NCBI GenBank assembly: GCA_007844125.1
Contig: CM017571.1
Location: forward strand, 33,154,613-33,218,612
Source of the DNA: Sinonovacula constricta
Taxonomy: Eukaryota; Mollusca; Bivalvia; Cardiida; Solecurtidae
Direction of reading: 5' to 3'
Length of the DNA: 64,000 nucleotides
Position 1 is the stretch's first letter, and each line of letters begins with the position of its first letter. The position numbers and the translations under genes are program-made. Below are positions 1 to 11,200 of the stretch, piece after piece. Below the pieces are notes generated by a model. It worked only from the letters and a program-made list of their open reading frames with translations. It was not told the origin of the DNA and did no database searches.

Positions 1-300
1 ATCAATACAGCGTGTGTTGTGCAATTAAACATAAATCTCCATTCGGCTGACCCTTATTTCTGCAGTCGAGCGACTTATGACCCACCTGTACACTGTTCAC
101 TAGGTTGGAGTAAAGGAAATGTCCAATCACACACTAAAGGTCAGCGGTAAATTATGGAGATACGCTTTTGTTACGAGTAGATTATGTAAAGAGGTAACGG
201 GCATCCATATACATCCTTTTGTTTAGGTGCTGATTAGAGGGTTGAGAGGGGTGGGGTAATTTGACAGCTGGTATTACGAAATCGTGATAATCAACATACT

Positions 301-323
301 TTTTTTTTTTTTTTTTTTTTTTT
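301..323. repeat. poly-T tract
   Basis: An uninterrupted run of T of about 23 bases. The flanks show no retroelement tail or target duplication that I can recognise. The rest of 1-1108 is probably intron or upstream sequence of the gene whose exons follow, and I see no further exon in it. Confidence 0.8.
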
Positions 324-689
324 GCTGCTTGTGTGCACTGTCAAAGGTCTAGTATACAGCATCACAAAACAAAATGCATACAGTCGATTATTTCACCTTA
401 AAATTAAGGCGACTAGTTACCCTGTCTTGGGCCCCACTGGGAAGGGGCTTATCAGCCGACTGCTGCGTCAAATAAGGTCAGCCTTAGCAATCGGCTAAGA
501 CAATGGGAGTAGAGTTACTAAAATAAGAAAAAAAATGCAAGATTTCAGGCATCTATAAAAATGACAACATGTAGAAGAATAATTGCCCTTTAAGATTGTG
601 ATTTTTGGCAAATTGATATTTTTCAGATTTCAATGTAAGGAGTACCCTTAAGTCTGTTATTGCAGATACTATTACAGATGCGCGTACTT

Positions 690-875
690 TTACTATTGTT
701 ACTACTGTTTCTACTGTTACTTTACCTACTGTAATTGTGTCTTCTGTTACTGTAACTGCGGTTACGTTTGGTACTGTTTCTGTAATAAGTGTTATGTTTA
801 TATACTGTTTCTGTTACTTCTGTTATTGTCGTTACCGTTACTGTTTCTCTGGATACGCATACTGTTGCTACGATT
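690..875. repeat. cryptic simple repeat (TACTGTT/TCTGTTAC)
   Basis: About 185 bases are built from shuffled TACTGTT, TCTGTTAC and GTTACTG words without a strict period. This is a decayed simple-sequence tract lying upstream of the first recognised exon. Confidence 0.6.
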
Positions 876-1108
876 TCTGTAATATATTTACTCTTGCTTC
901 TTTTATAGGCTGAAATAACCTGGAATGAAGCGGTCTGGTATTGAAAGAATAAATGATGTGTCATGATATTTTTATAATCGTGTTTACCTTTTTAGGTACG
1001 CGATCATGAGTAGTGCTATATGACGGAAATGCACCAATATTTTGAAAGTTCATATGCATTGCTTGCAATGTAAATGTTCCTTAATAGATGTTTATTCTGT
1101 AATTTCAG

Positions 1109-1220
1109 TCTTGTCAAACCCCTTCCGGGCGTAAGAAGCGTGATGCAGACGAATCAGTGTTCCAGCTTGTAACCGGATTACGCGTAAATGGTGGCAATGT
1201 TACGGTCGTCGAAACTTTGG
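1109..1220 (+). CDS. penultimate coding exon of a membrane protein, probably a ZP-domain protein
   Basis: The exon is bounded by a TTTCAG acceptor and a GTAAGT donor. It has 37 complete codons plus one base (phase 1), which joins cleanly to the exon at 3167. The peptide opens with a Cys and soon reaches RKKR followed by Asp, a strong furin-type cleavage site, then an acidic linker and an N-linked glycosylation motif (NVT). Zona-pellucida-domain precursors have this layout: final ZP cysteine, consensus furin site, then a membrane anchor. The ZP module itself would lie upstream of the window, so the family call is inference. The cleavage site and splice frame are read directly. The reading frame was fixed by continuity with the downstream stop codon. 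Confidence 0.62.
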
Positions 1221-2434
1221 GTAAGTAGGTCGCGTGGTAGAGAGCGATATAATGTGTGCGTCTTTTTTTTCGGCGTAGCTGTCGTACCTCACGTTTGACC
1301 TACTGACAAATACCGACGCAAGGCTAGCCCGAATAAATATCAGAGCGACTCGCATTTTTATAGTATTCATTTACTGTAGTGTTTCTATCAAACGTCGTCG
1401 GTGATGTATAGCTATTATACAGTTATATAAGTCATAAACAATTCTAAATCAATTCCCAACAGAATTAGTGTGTACAACGTCACATGATCCTGCATTCCTT
1501 TAAACATTATACCTGCCATTTGCCACAAAGCAGATCGCTGTATCCCCGCACTCTCTAAATGCTTCGTAAATTTTAGTGTCTGTTACATCATCAACAATAT
1601 GAAGCGCAGATTGAGCGAGCAACTGGTGTAAACATTGAAATATATAAGGATTCGGATGTCAACATTTGTTTCCCCAGCTCATGAATCTGTTTTAAAATGC
1701 TGATCTTTTTGCCTATCGTAGTTGTGGGATTTAATTATATGTTTCTTTGTACGATGTTACTATTCGCGCATTGAAGATTGACATGTACATTAGGATAAAC
1801 ATATTTAGTGCCATGCAACCTTAGTTGGTTGGCGTAGATTGACCTTCACTGTTTTTGCACGACTTTCATACTCGGTAGAATGTAGCGCGGACGGGTACAC
1901 AATATGTGGCTATCAGTTTAGGCAATATGTGTCGTTTTAGTCTAGTCGTGCTTTCATTCAACTGCCGTAGCAGCGTTTAGGGCGCTTTGATTAAAGAGCA
2001 AAAAAGACCATATAGCTCACATGACTTGTACATTTGATTATTTAACATTATATCAAGACAGAATGGCATATAATAATTACACAGTCTATGTACACATAGT
2101 TACATGATATGATATCTATAAATAAAAGATCAAACTATGTGTTGGATTTATAAGTGAAACAGACAACTTATGGTTCATGTGGCGCCACAACGCTATAACT
2201 GGCAAGGGACGACACCAGAAAAACCACGACAAAACCCTCAAAATACCGTATGCTATTTAGACTTCGATAACAACAACTGATTTTCAAGTATAAGTAAAGA
2301 AATCACTTTTGAAAAATATAAAATTATTAATTTTATGAATATGTTCTAATAGTTTAGGGCCATTGCCGAATATTTCATATTGAAAATACATTTCAAACAA
2401 TGGCCTTGAATTTGAAAAGTGGCAAAAAGCAGAG

Positions 2435-2715
2435 CAGGGGCGGATCCAGAAAATGTTGGTGGTGGTGTTGGGGGTGGGTGGGTTTAGGGGGTATTCATCA
2501 AGATCCGTTCAACTTTATCGCAGTAAATAATAGATATATACACAGTAAGAGGCCCTATTTTGGACCTAGCCAGTCAACAGACAAAATTTACTTTAAAAGT
2601 TTGGTATTTTTAAAGCTTACATGTGTGTATTTTAACAACTCTACTCTTTTACCTGGTTGGTTTGGGGGGGGGGGGGGGGATGCATCCCCCATCCCCACTA
2701 CTGGGTCCATCCCTG
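2435..2715 (+). mobile_element. non-autonomous hAT-like MITE, intact ends
   Basis: The 281-bp element begins CAGGGGCGGATCCAG and ends CTGGGTCCATCCCTG, which are imperfect terminal inverted repeats. It is flanked by a perfect 8-bp duplication AAGCAGAG (2427-2434 and 2716-2723). CAGGG termini with 8-bp duplications are diagnostic of hAT transposons. It has no transposase; the G-rich interior makes a spurious open frame. It lies in the intron between the two membrane-protein exons and appears inserted in an older SINE. Relatives are at 63041-63310 and, truncated, at 13161-13251 and 31394-31449. Confidence 0.88.
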
Positions 2716-2723
2716 AAGCAGAG

Positions 2724-2908
2724 TGTTATAGATTGCTAAATTGCATTATACTCTCACGCAATTATATAAGGTTGTTCCACAACTGGTTAACCCCTTTGTT
2801 AGGATAATGCGACTAGGTTTGGTATTATGTTAGATAACTACGTCACCATGACAGTGTATGCAGCACACTATATGATTCAAACATTAACGGTCTCTAAATA
2901 ACTAAAAG
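2724..2908 (+). mobile_element. degenerate 3' part of a tRNA-derived SINE
   Basis: After the MITE duplication, the sequence follows the body of the SINE at 45491-45768 with many substitutions. Shared landmarks in order are GTTATAG, a TTCCACAAC-GGTT block, AGGATAATG-GACT, and a final TAACTAAAA. Its 5' half is not clearly recognisable. It is an older, more diverged member of that family. Confidence 0.5.
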
Positions 2909-3166
2909 CGTGTTGTTTGTGCTAAACCAAACAAACGCAGTTGCAATTTTGTCATTGAGGAGCCGTTTTAAAATATTGACATTGGTTATTACTCATCTTG
3001 ATCAGGTTAAGGCAGATAATGTACATAAAGATACACATAATCAAATCAGCAAAGTCGAGATATACACTATTTGCTGATTAGTCTCAAGAATTATGTTTTA
3101 ACCAATAGATTATTTGTTGTTCTGTAACTAAGTATGAGGCTGTTAACAATTGTTTGTGTATTTCAG

Positions 3167-3303
3167 AGGAAAGTGAGCCACCCCATCCCTGTCGTACAGA
3201 GCCAGTTTTTCTGGTGCCGGCAGCTCTCATCCTGGCTATGCTTCTGGTAGAATCAACCACTATAGGCTATGTGTTTTCCAGGAAAATGCAAATGAGGAAT
3301 TAA
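3167..3303 (+). CDS. last coding exon: transmembrane anchor and short cytoplasmic tail
   Basis: The acceptor TTTCAG is followed by 2 bases that complete the split codon, then 44 sense codons and TAA at 3301-3303. The peptide has a short acidic and Pro-rich stretch with one Cys, and then a hydrophobic run of about 24 residues (from PVFLVPAAL to TTIGYVF) that fits a single transmembrane helix. A basic tail of about 9 residues (SRKMQMRN) ends the protein. With the RKKR site in the preceding exon this fits a membrane-anchored precursor released by furin cleavage, as in ZP-domain proteins. Other type I membrane proteins with a juxtamembrane furin site remain possible. Confidence 0.65.
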
Positions 3304-3408
3304 GTCACGCCCATGGCTGGAACATTCAAATGTGGCCTTTCGCTACTTCTGGAATTAAATATGCAAACAAGGCATTAAGTCATGCCCTGGGGTGAAAAAT
3401 CCAAATGA
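3286..3408 (+). repeat. two-copy tandem duplication across the stop codon
   Basis: The segment starting ATGCAAATGAGG at 3286 recurs 75 bases later at 3361 as ATGCAAACAAGG. Similarity of roughly 70 percent extends about 45 bases, through the TAA stop context. The second copy lies in the 3' untranslated region, so this is an old local duplication of the gene end. Confidence 0.5.
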
Positions 3409-3519
3409 GATACATTCAGCTATTGGTCATCAACCATAGCACTAATTCGTTTCTTAACAAACAAACAATTGATGGTTTCGACAGTGTATTAATTATACGT
3501 CACTTTATTATTTTTATCA

Positions 3520-3525
3520 AATAAA
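3520..3525 (+). promoter_or_regulatory. candidate polyadenylation signal AATAAA
   Basis: A canonical AATAAA lies about 215 bases after the stop codon at 3301-3303, in AT-rich sequence. It is a plausible 3' end for the membrane-protein gene. The hexamer is common in AT-rich DNA, so support is modest. Confidence 0.4.
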
Positions 3526-4671
3526 ACTTAATTTATTTCAGTATAATTTAAAATTATAATGCGAGTGTAAACTTTTAAAAAACTGTTTTCCTCTTAGTTT
3601 TTTTTTTTAAATACACCAAGAAAAAAATCAACAATGGACTAGTATACTGTCAGTGACTAGGGTTATATTTTCATGATAGCTATTTTGCCACTAACACTGG
3701 GCTTACCATTTATGACACCCTGAGATAACAACTGAAAATATTCCAATTAAAGTTTGCTACATTAAATTTTATACTAAAATAGTTCTTGATATAGTTCATC
3801 CATATATGATAATAAAGTATATTATATTTATGTGTTCAGTTGCTTTCATTTCTTGCGTTTTTTAAAGAACGCATTTCTTTACGGAAGAATGCATTTTAAA
3901 TATTTTATTCTTAAATATTTGTGAATCTGTAATTTTATTAAAAAGAATAGTCCTATCACATTGAATATGCAGCTGTATGAAACAGTAAATTAATTGCAGA
4001 AATTTTATACACTTTTTATCCTTCATAAATATTCGTGAATTGGTAATTTCGTTAAAAAGAGAACAAGGCTACCACATCGAAGATGCAATTATACACCAAT
4101 ATAAATTGACTGCATAAACTTGATACAGAATACATCAACCGTAGATATAATTTCAAAGACCTTCATGTACTCTGATATTTTCTTTTACTGTATTACAGTT
4201 AATTACAATGAAATTTGTGACTATAATTTAGCCCTTATATTTAAACACACGTATACTCACATTTACCACTTTAACGTGTAATTCATCTAAGCTTACAAAG
4301 AATTCTTTAAAAGTAAGGCACACTGTCAAGAGAAATAACCTTTTTAGTAATATTATTGAATGTATTCGGTTCTGTTCTAATGAATAGCGGGTAAACTATG
4401 GAACTTAAAGCAAAATATGAACAACAAAATCCTGATGTGTATAGGGTTAATCATTTTAAACCTTATCAACTTGATTGGTGTGGTATTAAGATTTTATAAA
4501 CTAGAAACAACGGAAATAATATCTATCATTCCTAACCCGGGTTAAGCAACGATTTTCTTAGTGTATTTGGTACCTTTAGATTTTCGAAAGAAGTTACGCA
4601 CGTGCGCAAAGTGCGTAATGGAAGAAACGCGCCAGATCTTTAGAATGTTGAAACAGAAGTGTGGGGGCGCT
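3526..4671. other. intergenic, nothing recognised
   Basis: AT-rich sequence with scattered short A and T runs. No coding exon, RNA gene or clear repeat was found on either strand. Confidence 0.5.
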
Positions 4672-4745
4672 AGTGTCCGAGCGGTTAGAGTCGCTATCTT
4701 GTAACTCCTCCGCCACTCGCCGCCTTGGGTGAACAAACCACGTGA
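4672..4745 (+). repeat. tRNA-like fragment, possible decayed SINE head
   Basis: The sequence GTCCGAGCGGTTAGAGTC resembles an RNA polymerase III A box, and CTTGTAAC sits where an anticodon loop would be. No good B box follows, so I do not call a tRNA gene. It could be chance. Confidence 0.25.
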
Positions 4746-5060
4746 CAACTTACTTTTAAGATCACGTTATGCCGTCATCCAGGTAAACCACCCGACGTCG
4801 ATATCTATTTTTAGCAGATATCACTATCGTTCTTATTAATAGATTTGGAAAAAGTGGAGGATGTTTATTTTTGTTTCGCAATTTGTACTGTCTAACAATT
4901 TATTGAGCGCTCAAAACGTCTCTACTAAGACTAAAATTTGGGTTTATGCAGAAAATATGCCTAGATCCCACAAAACAGTACGTGCAATATTGTTACATGT
5001 AAATGCATGTCATATAATCAATCTTTCGAAAACCACCTTTAAGCTCAAATGGAGCGTCGA
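4741..5060 (+). repeat. member of a dispersed old repeat family (TTAA-AGGTG family), partial
   Basis: Blocks are shared with 44090-44500 in the same orientation and with 27823-28265 in reverse. Landmarks in order: GTCATCCAGGTAA, ATATCTATTTTTAGCAGA, TAGATTTGGAAA, GTACTGTCTAACAAT, and GGGTTTATGCAGAAAATATG. The termini are not recognisable here. It is non-coding. Confidence 0.6.
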
Positions 5061-5342
5061 CTCTAGTCTGATTCTGCCGACTAATGTCCAAAGTCTTTAA
5101 AGCGGTCTGGTGTACATAAACGTGAGCTTGTGTATCCCGCTGACAAGTAAAAGGCGGGCTTTTTCTGAATTGAGGTCACAAACATGTCTTTGTGTCTGCA
5201 ACTTTTAAATTATACACGCAAAAACGATTTCCCAAAATTGTAATTTTAAATTTATACTGCAATCCTGCAGTCGGAATCGAAAGAGAAAAGATGAAAATTT
5301 CCATAATGTTTATACTTTACAACGGAATACGCATGGTAACCC

Positions 5343-6416
5343 TGTTATGTACGGTATTACACCAGCGTGTAAGGTTACACTAGTCAGGTTAAGGGGTTGT
5401 TTACTGTTGTTGTATTAATGACGTATTTTGCCTGACATAGCATTCGCGTAACTGCTAGAAAGAAAAGGATCATGCTAGAAAATCATTTGTTTATTTTTAA
5501 TTGGGTGTCGTGAATGTTCTGGGTTTCTTGAATGTTCTGGAGACTTTTGCGTTCTAGAAATTTTTTGGTCTATATATATGGGCTTGCTATTCGATTTAAG
5601 TGGGAAGTTTGGATATAGAGTTTGGACATATACTTTGGAAATACTTGCAGCTTCTATATTAAACCTTTCATTGATGGAGCTTACGTGGACTTATTATATT
5701 CAACAGTGATGTAATTATTAAAGTGTTGGATTTGGAATTATATAAATTACATTCGTATATTGTTCTACCTTTGGATTATTTCAACTGTTCGTATCTACGA
5801 GGATATTCTACCGAAAAACTCTGCAGGATTGTTCGACGTTGGATTATTAATTAGACTATTAAAGGGACACCTACAAGGACAAACTGTAAGCTTTCATTTA
5901 TTTTGCATTCTCAAATTTCGTCTGATATATTTTTTTTATTTTGTTACGCCATTGATTTTATTGTTTATTAAAATAAAACATTATTGTACTAGTTTGTTGC
6001 CATTCTCTCACCAGAGGGCGTGCTACACAAGTTTCGCTTACACCTCTGTCAACGCCGGAAAAAGTAGTTCTCATACACGTGATATTCTATCGTCACATGT
6101 CGCAAAATAGTTCCCCGAAAATTTGGGTTAAAATATATCTTAAACATTGTTCTAAAAAAAATAAAAATGCCAATTTTCATTTTAAGTAAAATAGACAGAG
6201 ATCAAAATAATCTCACGAGCATTTTATTCATTATTTATATTTTGTACAAGAATCTTGTACACCGGGCGTTGACAGAGGTGTAAGCGAAGCTTGTGTAGCA
6301 CGCCCTCTGGTGAGAGAATGGTTTGTTGCTGGTTTGTTCTTTCTGTTATACCATTTCGTCGTTTAGTAAATTTACCATTTTATTAATAAATCTTAAATAG
6401 CGATACCGGTTGTAAC
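5343..6416 (+). mobile_element. solo-LTR-like element, copy 1, interrupted by a MITE
   Basis: It starts TGTTATGTACGG and ends GGTTGTAAC(A). It aligns along its whole length with 24959-25629, including shared blocks such as AAATACTTGCAGCTTCTATA and an internal AATAAAACATT. Short inverted termini, an internal polyadenylation signal and no coding capacity are the hallmarks of an LTR. Possible flanking duplications are AACCC (5338-5342) and AACCT (6417-6421), 4 of 5 identical. No internal retrotransposon region or second LTR is adjacent, so it is best read as a solo LTR. Without the nested element it is about 745 bp. Confidence 0.65.
6001..6320. mobile_element. 320-bp MITE with about 56-bp terminal inverted repeats, nested in the LTR
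   Basis: The ends are long inverted repeats beginning CATTCTCTCACCAGAGGG. The arms match over about 56 bases with one mismatch. It is flanked by a perfect 9-bp duplication GTTTGTTGC (5992-6000 and 6321-6329). The empty site is visible in the other LTR copy, where GTTTGTTGC occurs once at 25534-25542. There is no coding capacity. Long terminal repeats with a 9-bp duplication suggest a Mutator-like (MULE) or Merlin origin; the superfamily is inference. Confidence 0.9.
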
Positions 6417-7015
6417 AACCTGTCCTTGCAAGGGAAATAACCCATTGTGTTTACAGTTTATTAAAAAAAGTCATGGCTCTATAAGAGCATCTGTTAATAA
6501 GAAAAACAACATTGGCAACCACGCAACAAATCGAGACAGTGATAAAAAGTTCTATAAGCATAGTTACAGATTGGTAAGAATGGCATTTCAAGTTTTTACT
6601 AAATATTTGGAGAATGGGTTTTTAACAGCCAGATGAAAATGAAAAAGAAAAAAAAATACGGTAAGTAACTGTAATCATTGATAAACAATGGATGGGAATG
6701 TCACAATTCTAACAACCTGAGAATAGTGTGAGATTAAGGTATACAAAGTATATTAGATTTAAAAGGTAAGAGTGCATTACTATTTTGGTAATTCATTTAA
6801 GGTTGCTCATTTAAGAAAGTTAAGGCTCAAAAAGAAAATGCTTAGGTACACAGCAAGTAACAGTGATTCCTGATAAATAATGTATTGGAATAACTAGGTT
6901 CTGAAAAAAAGAATATACTGACACGTTCTATCAACAGTTTATAGTGCACTACTCCAATGGGGTTAACCTATCCATCCAAAAGTAGCAACAATAAAATAAT
7001 CATCGACAGAAAGGT

Positions 7016-7318
7016 TTGTTTATTGGGGTTTATCAAAATTTCAGTTATCTGGAGACGGTGTCCACTTGAAGCAGATATATTGCTGCCTTCACTGTGTATA
7101 GCATGCCATGAACACCTGGCATGATACTACACCCAGTCACATTATCCTGACACCGGGCCAACCAGTCGTGGAACTACCCTTATATTTGCTTGAGCGTTAG
7201 CAAGGGAGCTTTACCACTACCATTTTAACGACTTTGGTATGTCTCGGCCTGGGATCGAACCCGGGGCCTCCCGTACCTGGAGCCGACGCTCTACCAATTG
7301 CGCTACCAGGTCCGGTCG
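7016..7318 (-). mobile_element. tRNA-derived SINE, young copy
   Basis: On the - strand a tRNA-like head carries an A box (GCGCAATTGGTAGAGC) and a B box (GGTTCGATCCC). A body of about 200 bp follows, shared with 45491-45768, then a short A/T-rich tail. A perfect 12-bp target duplication CGACAGAAAGGT flanks it at 7004-7015 and 7319-7330, so insertion was by target-primed reverse transcription and fairly recent. The head lacks good cloverleaf pairing and is not a functional tRNA gene. Confidence 0.88.
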
Positions 7319-7330
7319 CGACAGAAAGGT

Positions 7331-8269
7331 GAAGCATGAGATACCTCAAACATAATATACAGGCACAAGTACTCAGTATATGTCATAACAAACCCAATGT
7401 ACTGCCAGCTATTTTCCGAAATCTTATATTTTAATGTGCCGCAGAATATATATGTACTAAGTTTTTTTAGTTAGCTCAACTGATTCTTCCATGCGTTTGG
7501 CGCGTTTTCTTCTTTCTCTAAGAAGCTTTGACACTTTTTGCAGCTTTAACCCCCCACTTGATGTAAGTTCTTATTGTAATAATGTTGTAATAGTTTAAAT
7601 AAGTACGCCTATTGCCTTATTATGTAATGATAAATGTTGTTTGTTTTTTGCTTGTTTTTGCTTAAAAGTGATGTTTTGTGAAATCAACTAGGTCAAGTGA
7701 CTAAAATAAATCCTTTCATTTTTTAAGTTTGTAGAGGTTATTTCTAGTTAAATTATTCTATTTTTACCTCTCAGTGTTTTACATCAATGCTTTATCATGT
7801 TTTCTTTTGTCTATTGTCACAATAATTTGTTAACTAGTGAATATTTTGTTTTGCTCTGTTTTTGTAATGATTTAAATGTACACGTACACACGAGTTAGGA
7901 TAGTTAAAGCTAACTGTTCTGAAATGTTTGTAAGAAAGTGCTGTCATCATTGCTGTTTAAGAAAATAGTTATGACGTCTGTTACACGCATGTATATCTGA
8001 ATGTAGTACTGCATTTTTTAATTCTACATTGACTGAATTTGATTTTTCTAGGTTAGATTTTGTTTTTGTACTCTAGTAACAGTGTGTCTATTTTTCTTTT
8101 TTTCAGAATTCACTATGTGTGTATGTGCAACTATGTGCAATTGAAAAGCTCTAATAAATTCCATTCCGGATAACCCAATACTAAACATTTAATTATTGAA
8201 AACAGTAAATGTTGTAATAATATTATTGCAAAAAAGCAGATAATTTGACTTGTTGAAGTTTAAGTGTTC
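7331..8269. other. non-coding, possibly LINE 3' flank
   Basis: T-rich on the + strand, with no open frame worth calling. It lies on the 3' side of the - strand LINE remnant and may include its 3' untranslated region, but I see no diagnostic tail. Confidence 0.3.
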
Positions 8270-11200
8270 ATTAACTTATTAAAATTATGGACATTTGTAT
8301 TAGTGGAACAATACAAGGGAATGTATTGTCTACGGCCTTGCTCTAAGAAACTACATTGCATAAGAAAATGGCATTAATCTTTTACAACATTCATATTACA
8401 TAAATGACAAGTTCTTGGCTCACCACTGTCAACGCCAAAGAATCTTCCTTTTCAGTTGGAATTTTATGATTGGTACACCTAAATTTGAACAAGTACGTTG
8501 CTAAATACAAAGGTAATTTGATCAGGTAATCTTCAAGCTCTTATGTATGTTTGTAAAGTCTGTACTAAAGACATTTGGCAGATTTATCAAGTTTAGTGAA
8601 CCACTTTTGTTTGTACTGATCCTTTTACTAAACTTTTTAACATGGTTGATGATTGATAACACTGTTGATTCCAAATATAGGTAAATCCAACACTATTCAA
8701 AGTATTACGAACTCATTTTAGCCAAGGTAATTTAATATTAAATCTATCGTAAAGGCCGAAAGCTGTTTTATAAAATATGTTGCTAATTTTGCTATCTTTA
8801 CAATAAGTAAATTTGTACCAGTGATTCAAGACTCACATTTTGACCTGAAGAGAGATTGGCGTCAAGCCGAATTCAACATTATTCTTACAGCTTAGGGTGT
8901 ACATTTTTAGTTCATATGTTGTTTTTTTACAAAACTAAAGTTGAAAACTGTCCAATATAGTAGCAGATGCATACCCCAACCCACCCACCACCACCACCAC
9001 CCCACCCCACCCATAAAATAATGTAGTTAGAATTATAGTGTCAATTAAATGTAATTGCAGGTTTACAGGCAAATATAATTTTCTTGATTTTTCGATGACT
9101 GAATACATTGCTTTCTTGGCCTGATTGATCAAGTAAGTTTTTGTATGATGAAATTTCCCATTACAACAAAATTTAACTCCTAAATAGGGGAGATTATCTA
9201 CAATGTCTATTATGCTGTAATTATAATAAAACTGAGGTATGTTTCTTAAACCTCTCATACTCTTCGAAAAAATCAACCTTTTAGTTTTATTAGAATTAAC
9301 TCTTAACTTCCATTATTGACAATATTCATGGATATCATGACAAATATAACAAGACAAATAACTTAATAGATACTTCAAATTTTCATCACTCAATCCTTCA
9401 TCAACAATGTTTGAAAGACTAGTAAGACCACAATATTTCACGGACATGAACTGGTTAAGGTCATTTAAAAACAATGAAAATAGTAACGGAAACGAATTCT
9501 CCTCTTGACGTACACCAGTAAAAATTGTAAAAGAATTCTGACAAATTATTACCATTTACAGTCTTTACACATGACTTAGCTTTAGAGTACATATTTTGGA
9601 TAATGTTCAAACAGTTGCCATTAATATTAAAACTCATGAAATTTGCCATAGTGCTTCACGATTAACACCATCAAACGCTTTACTATAATCAAAAAATGCA
9701 CACAATTTCTTTTCTAGAAAGGAAGATGTAAATAATGAACTTTATGGAAAAAATGTTCTACTCTGCTGTGCATCTTCCTAAAACCAGCTTGTTCTTCGCA
9801 CAGTAAATTGTAGGATTTTAAGTTGTCATTTAATCTATTATTAAGCACTGATGTAAAGAGTTTACCAAAACCGCTTAGTGTAGGGATCCCTCTGTAGTTA
9901 TCAGGATGATTTATGCTACCTTTGTGTTTATATATAGGCAAAATTATACCTTTGCTCCATATCTCTGGAAAGATTCCAGATTCTAAGATAACATTGAATA
10001 GGTTACAAATAACTTGGTTTCAGGATTATTCTTTAGATATTCATTTAATGTATTATCGAGGGAAGATAGTGATTTTCTTTTTTAACTATTTAACAGATTT
10101 CACAATATTATCTAATAAAAAGGCCTATTCAGTTCTTCATTATGATTTAGGCAATTATTAAGACCTTCTTCAGACTCCATATCATTTTGATCTTTATTTT
10201 CATTCAAAAAAGGCTTCGTTGGTGACTTAACACTTTTTCTTTCAGCAGAATACTTGTGAAGAAGAGACCAATAAAATTTGGATCTGTATTTCTCAGATCC
10301 TTGAGTTTAGCAGCAATGTTATTTTGATAATATTAAAACTTTCCATTTATTTCTTTTTATAAGATGTACTGGTTTATATAAGGTCTTCTCTGTTTACATT
10401 TCCTAAAGTTATTTTAGAATACAAATAATTGCCCCTGAGTTTTATACAGACGTTATCAAACCATGGTTTATTTTTAACATGCCCAACAAATAAAGTTTGT
10501 TGTTTGTTTGTATTCTTAATACAATTGCATTTATTGGCTGCATCAGTTATCATTGTAGAGACCTTCTAACATTTTCTTCACTATACAATCTAGTTTTATA
10601 TAAATTATAGAGCTCTATAAAATCTAAAAACTATTCTTGAACTCTTCTGTCATGTTTGGATCCTGCACGTTTTTTTTATCTGAGTATAATTGTTTCTAAA
10701 GTCAACTTGGAACAATTTTATCCTGAATCGCATTTACACTAATAGGAAAAATCCAACCCACAGTGAACATCAGATAATATTGGGTCAAAATCTAAAATTT
10801 TAAAATGTTTCAACTTTGGGAAAAGCATATCACTCATTATAAGATAATCTATAACACTATTTGTTATACATGTAATTTTGCCAAGACAAATATCTGCACC
10901 ACATCTGCCATAAGCAATAAAGATCAATGAATCTGCACAAATGAACAAGTCTATTTCCATAATTGTTTATGTTATGTTGATCCGGTGAACAACGTTCAAG
11001 ACAAAAACCTAAAGCGGTCAAACAGTTAACTCTATCTTCTCAGCTCATCTGCATCAATAAAATCTCTAACAGTATATTCATCAAACTCGACAAAGTCTAA
11101 AAGTGTTTTAGCATTAAAATCACCTGCCACACAGAAAACATATTGTTCATATTTCACTTTGAGAAGTGTAATAATTTCCTCTCAATCATCAAATTGTTCA

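Noticed and set aside
2400..2807. 135-codon + strand ORF rich in Gly and Trp
   Set aside because: It spans a hAT-like MITE with a clear 8-bp duplication; the composition comes from G runs.
7240..7316. tRNA gene on the - strand
   Set aside because: It has A and B boxes but poor arm pairing. It is the head of a SINE with a 12-bp target duplication and a second copy at 45491.
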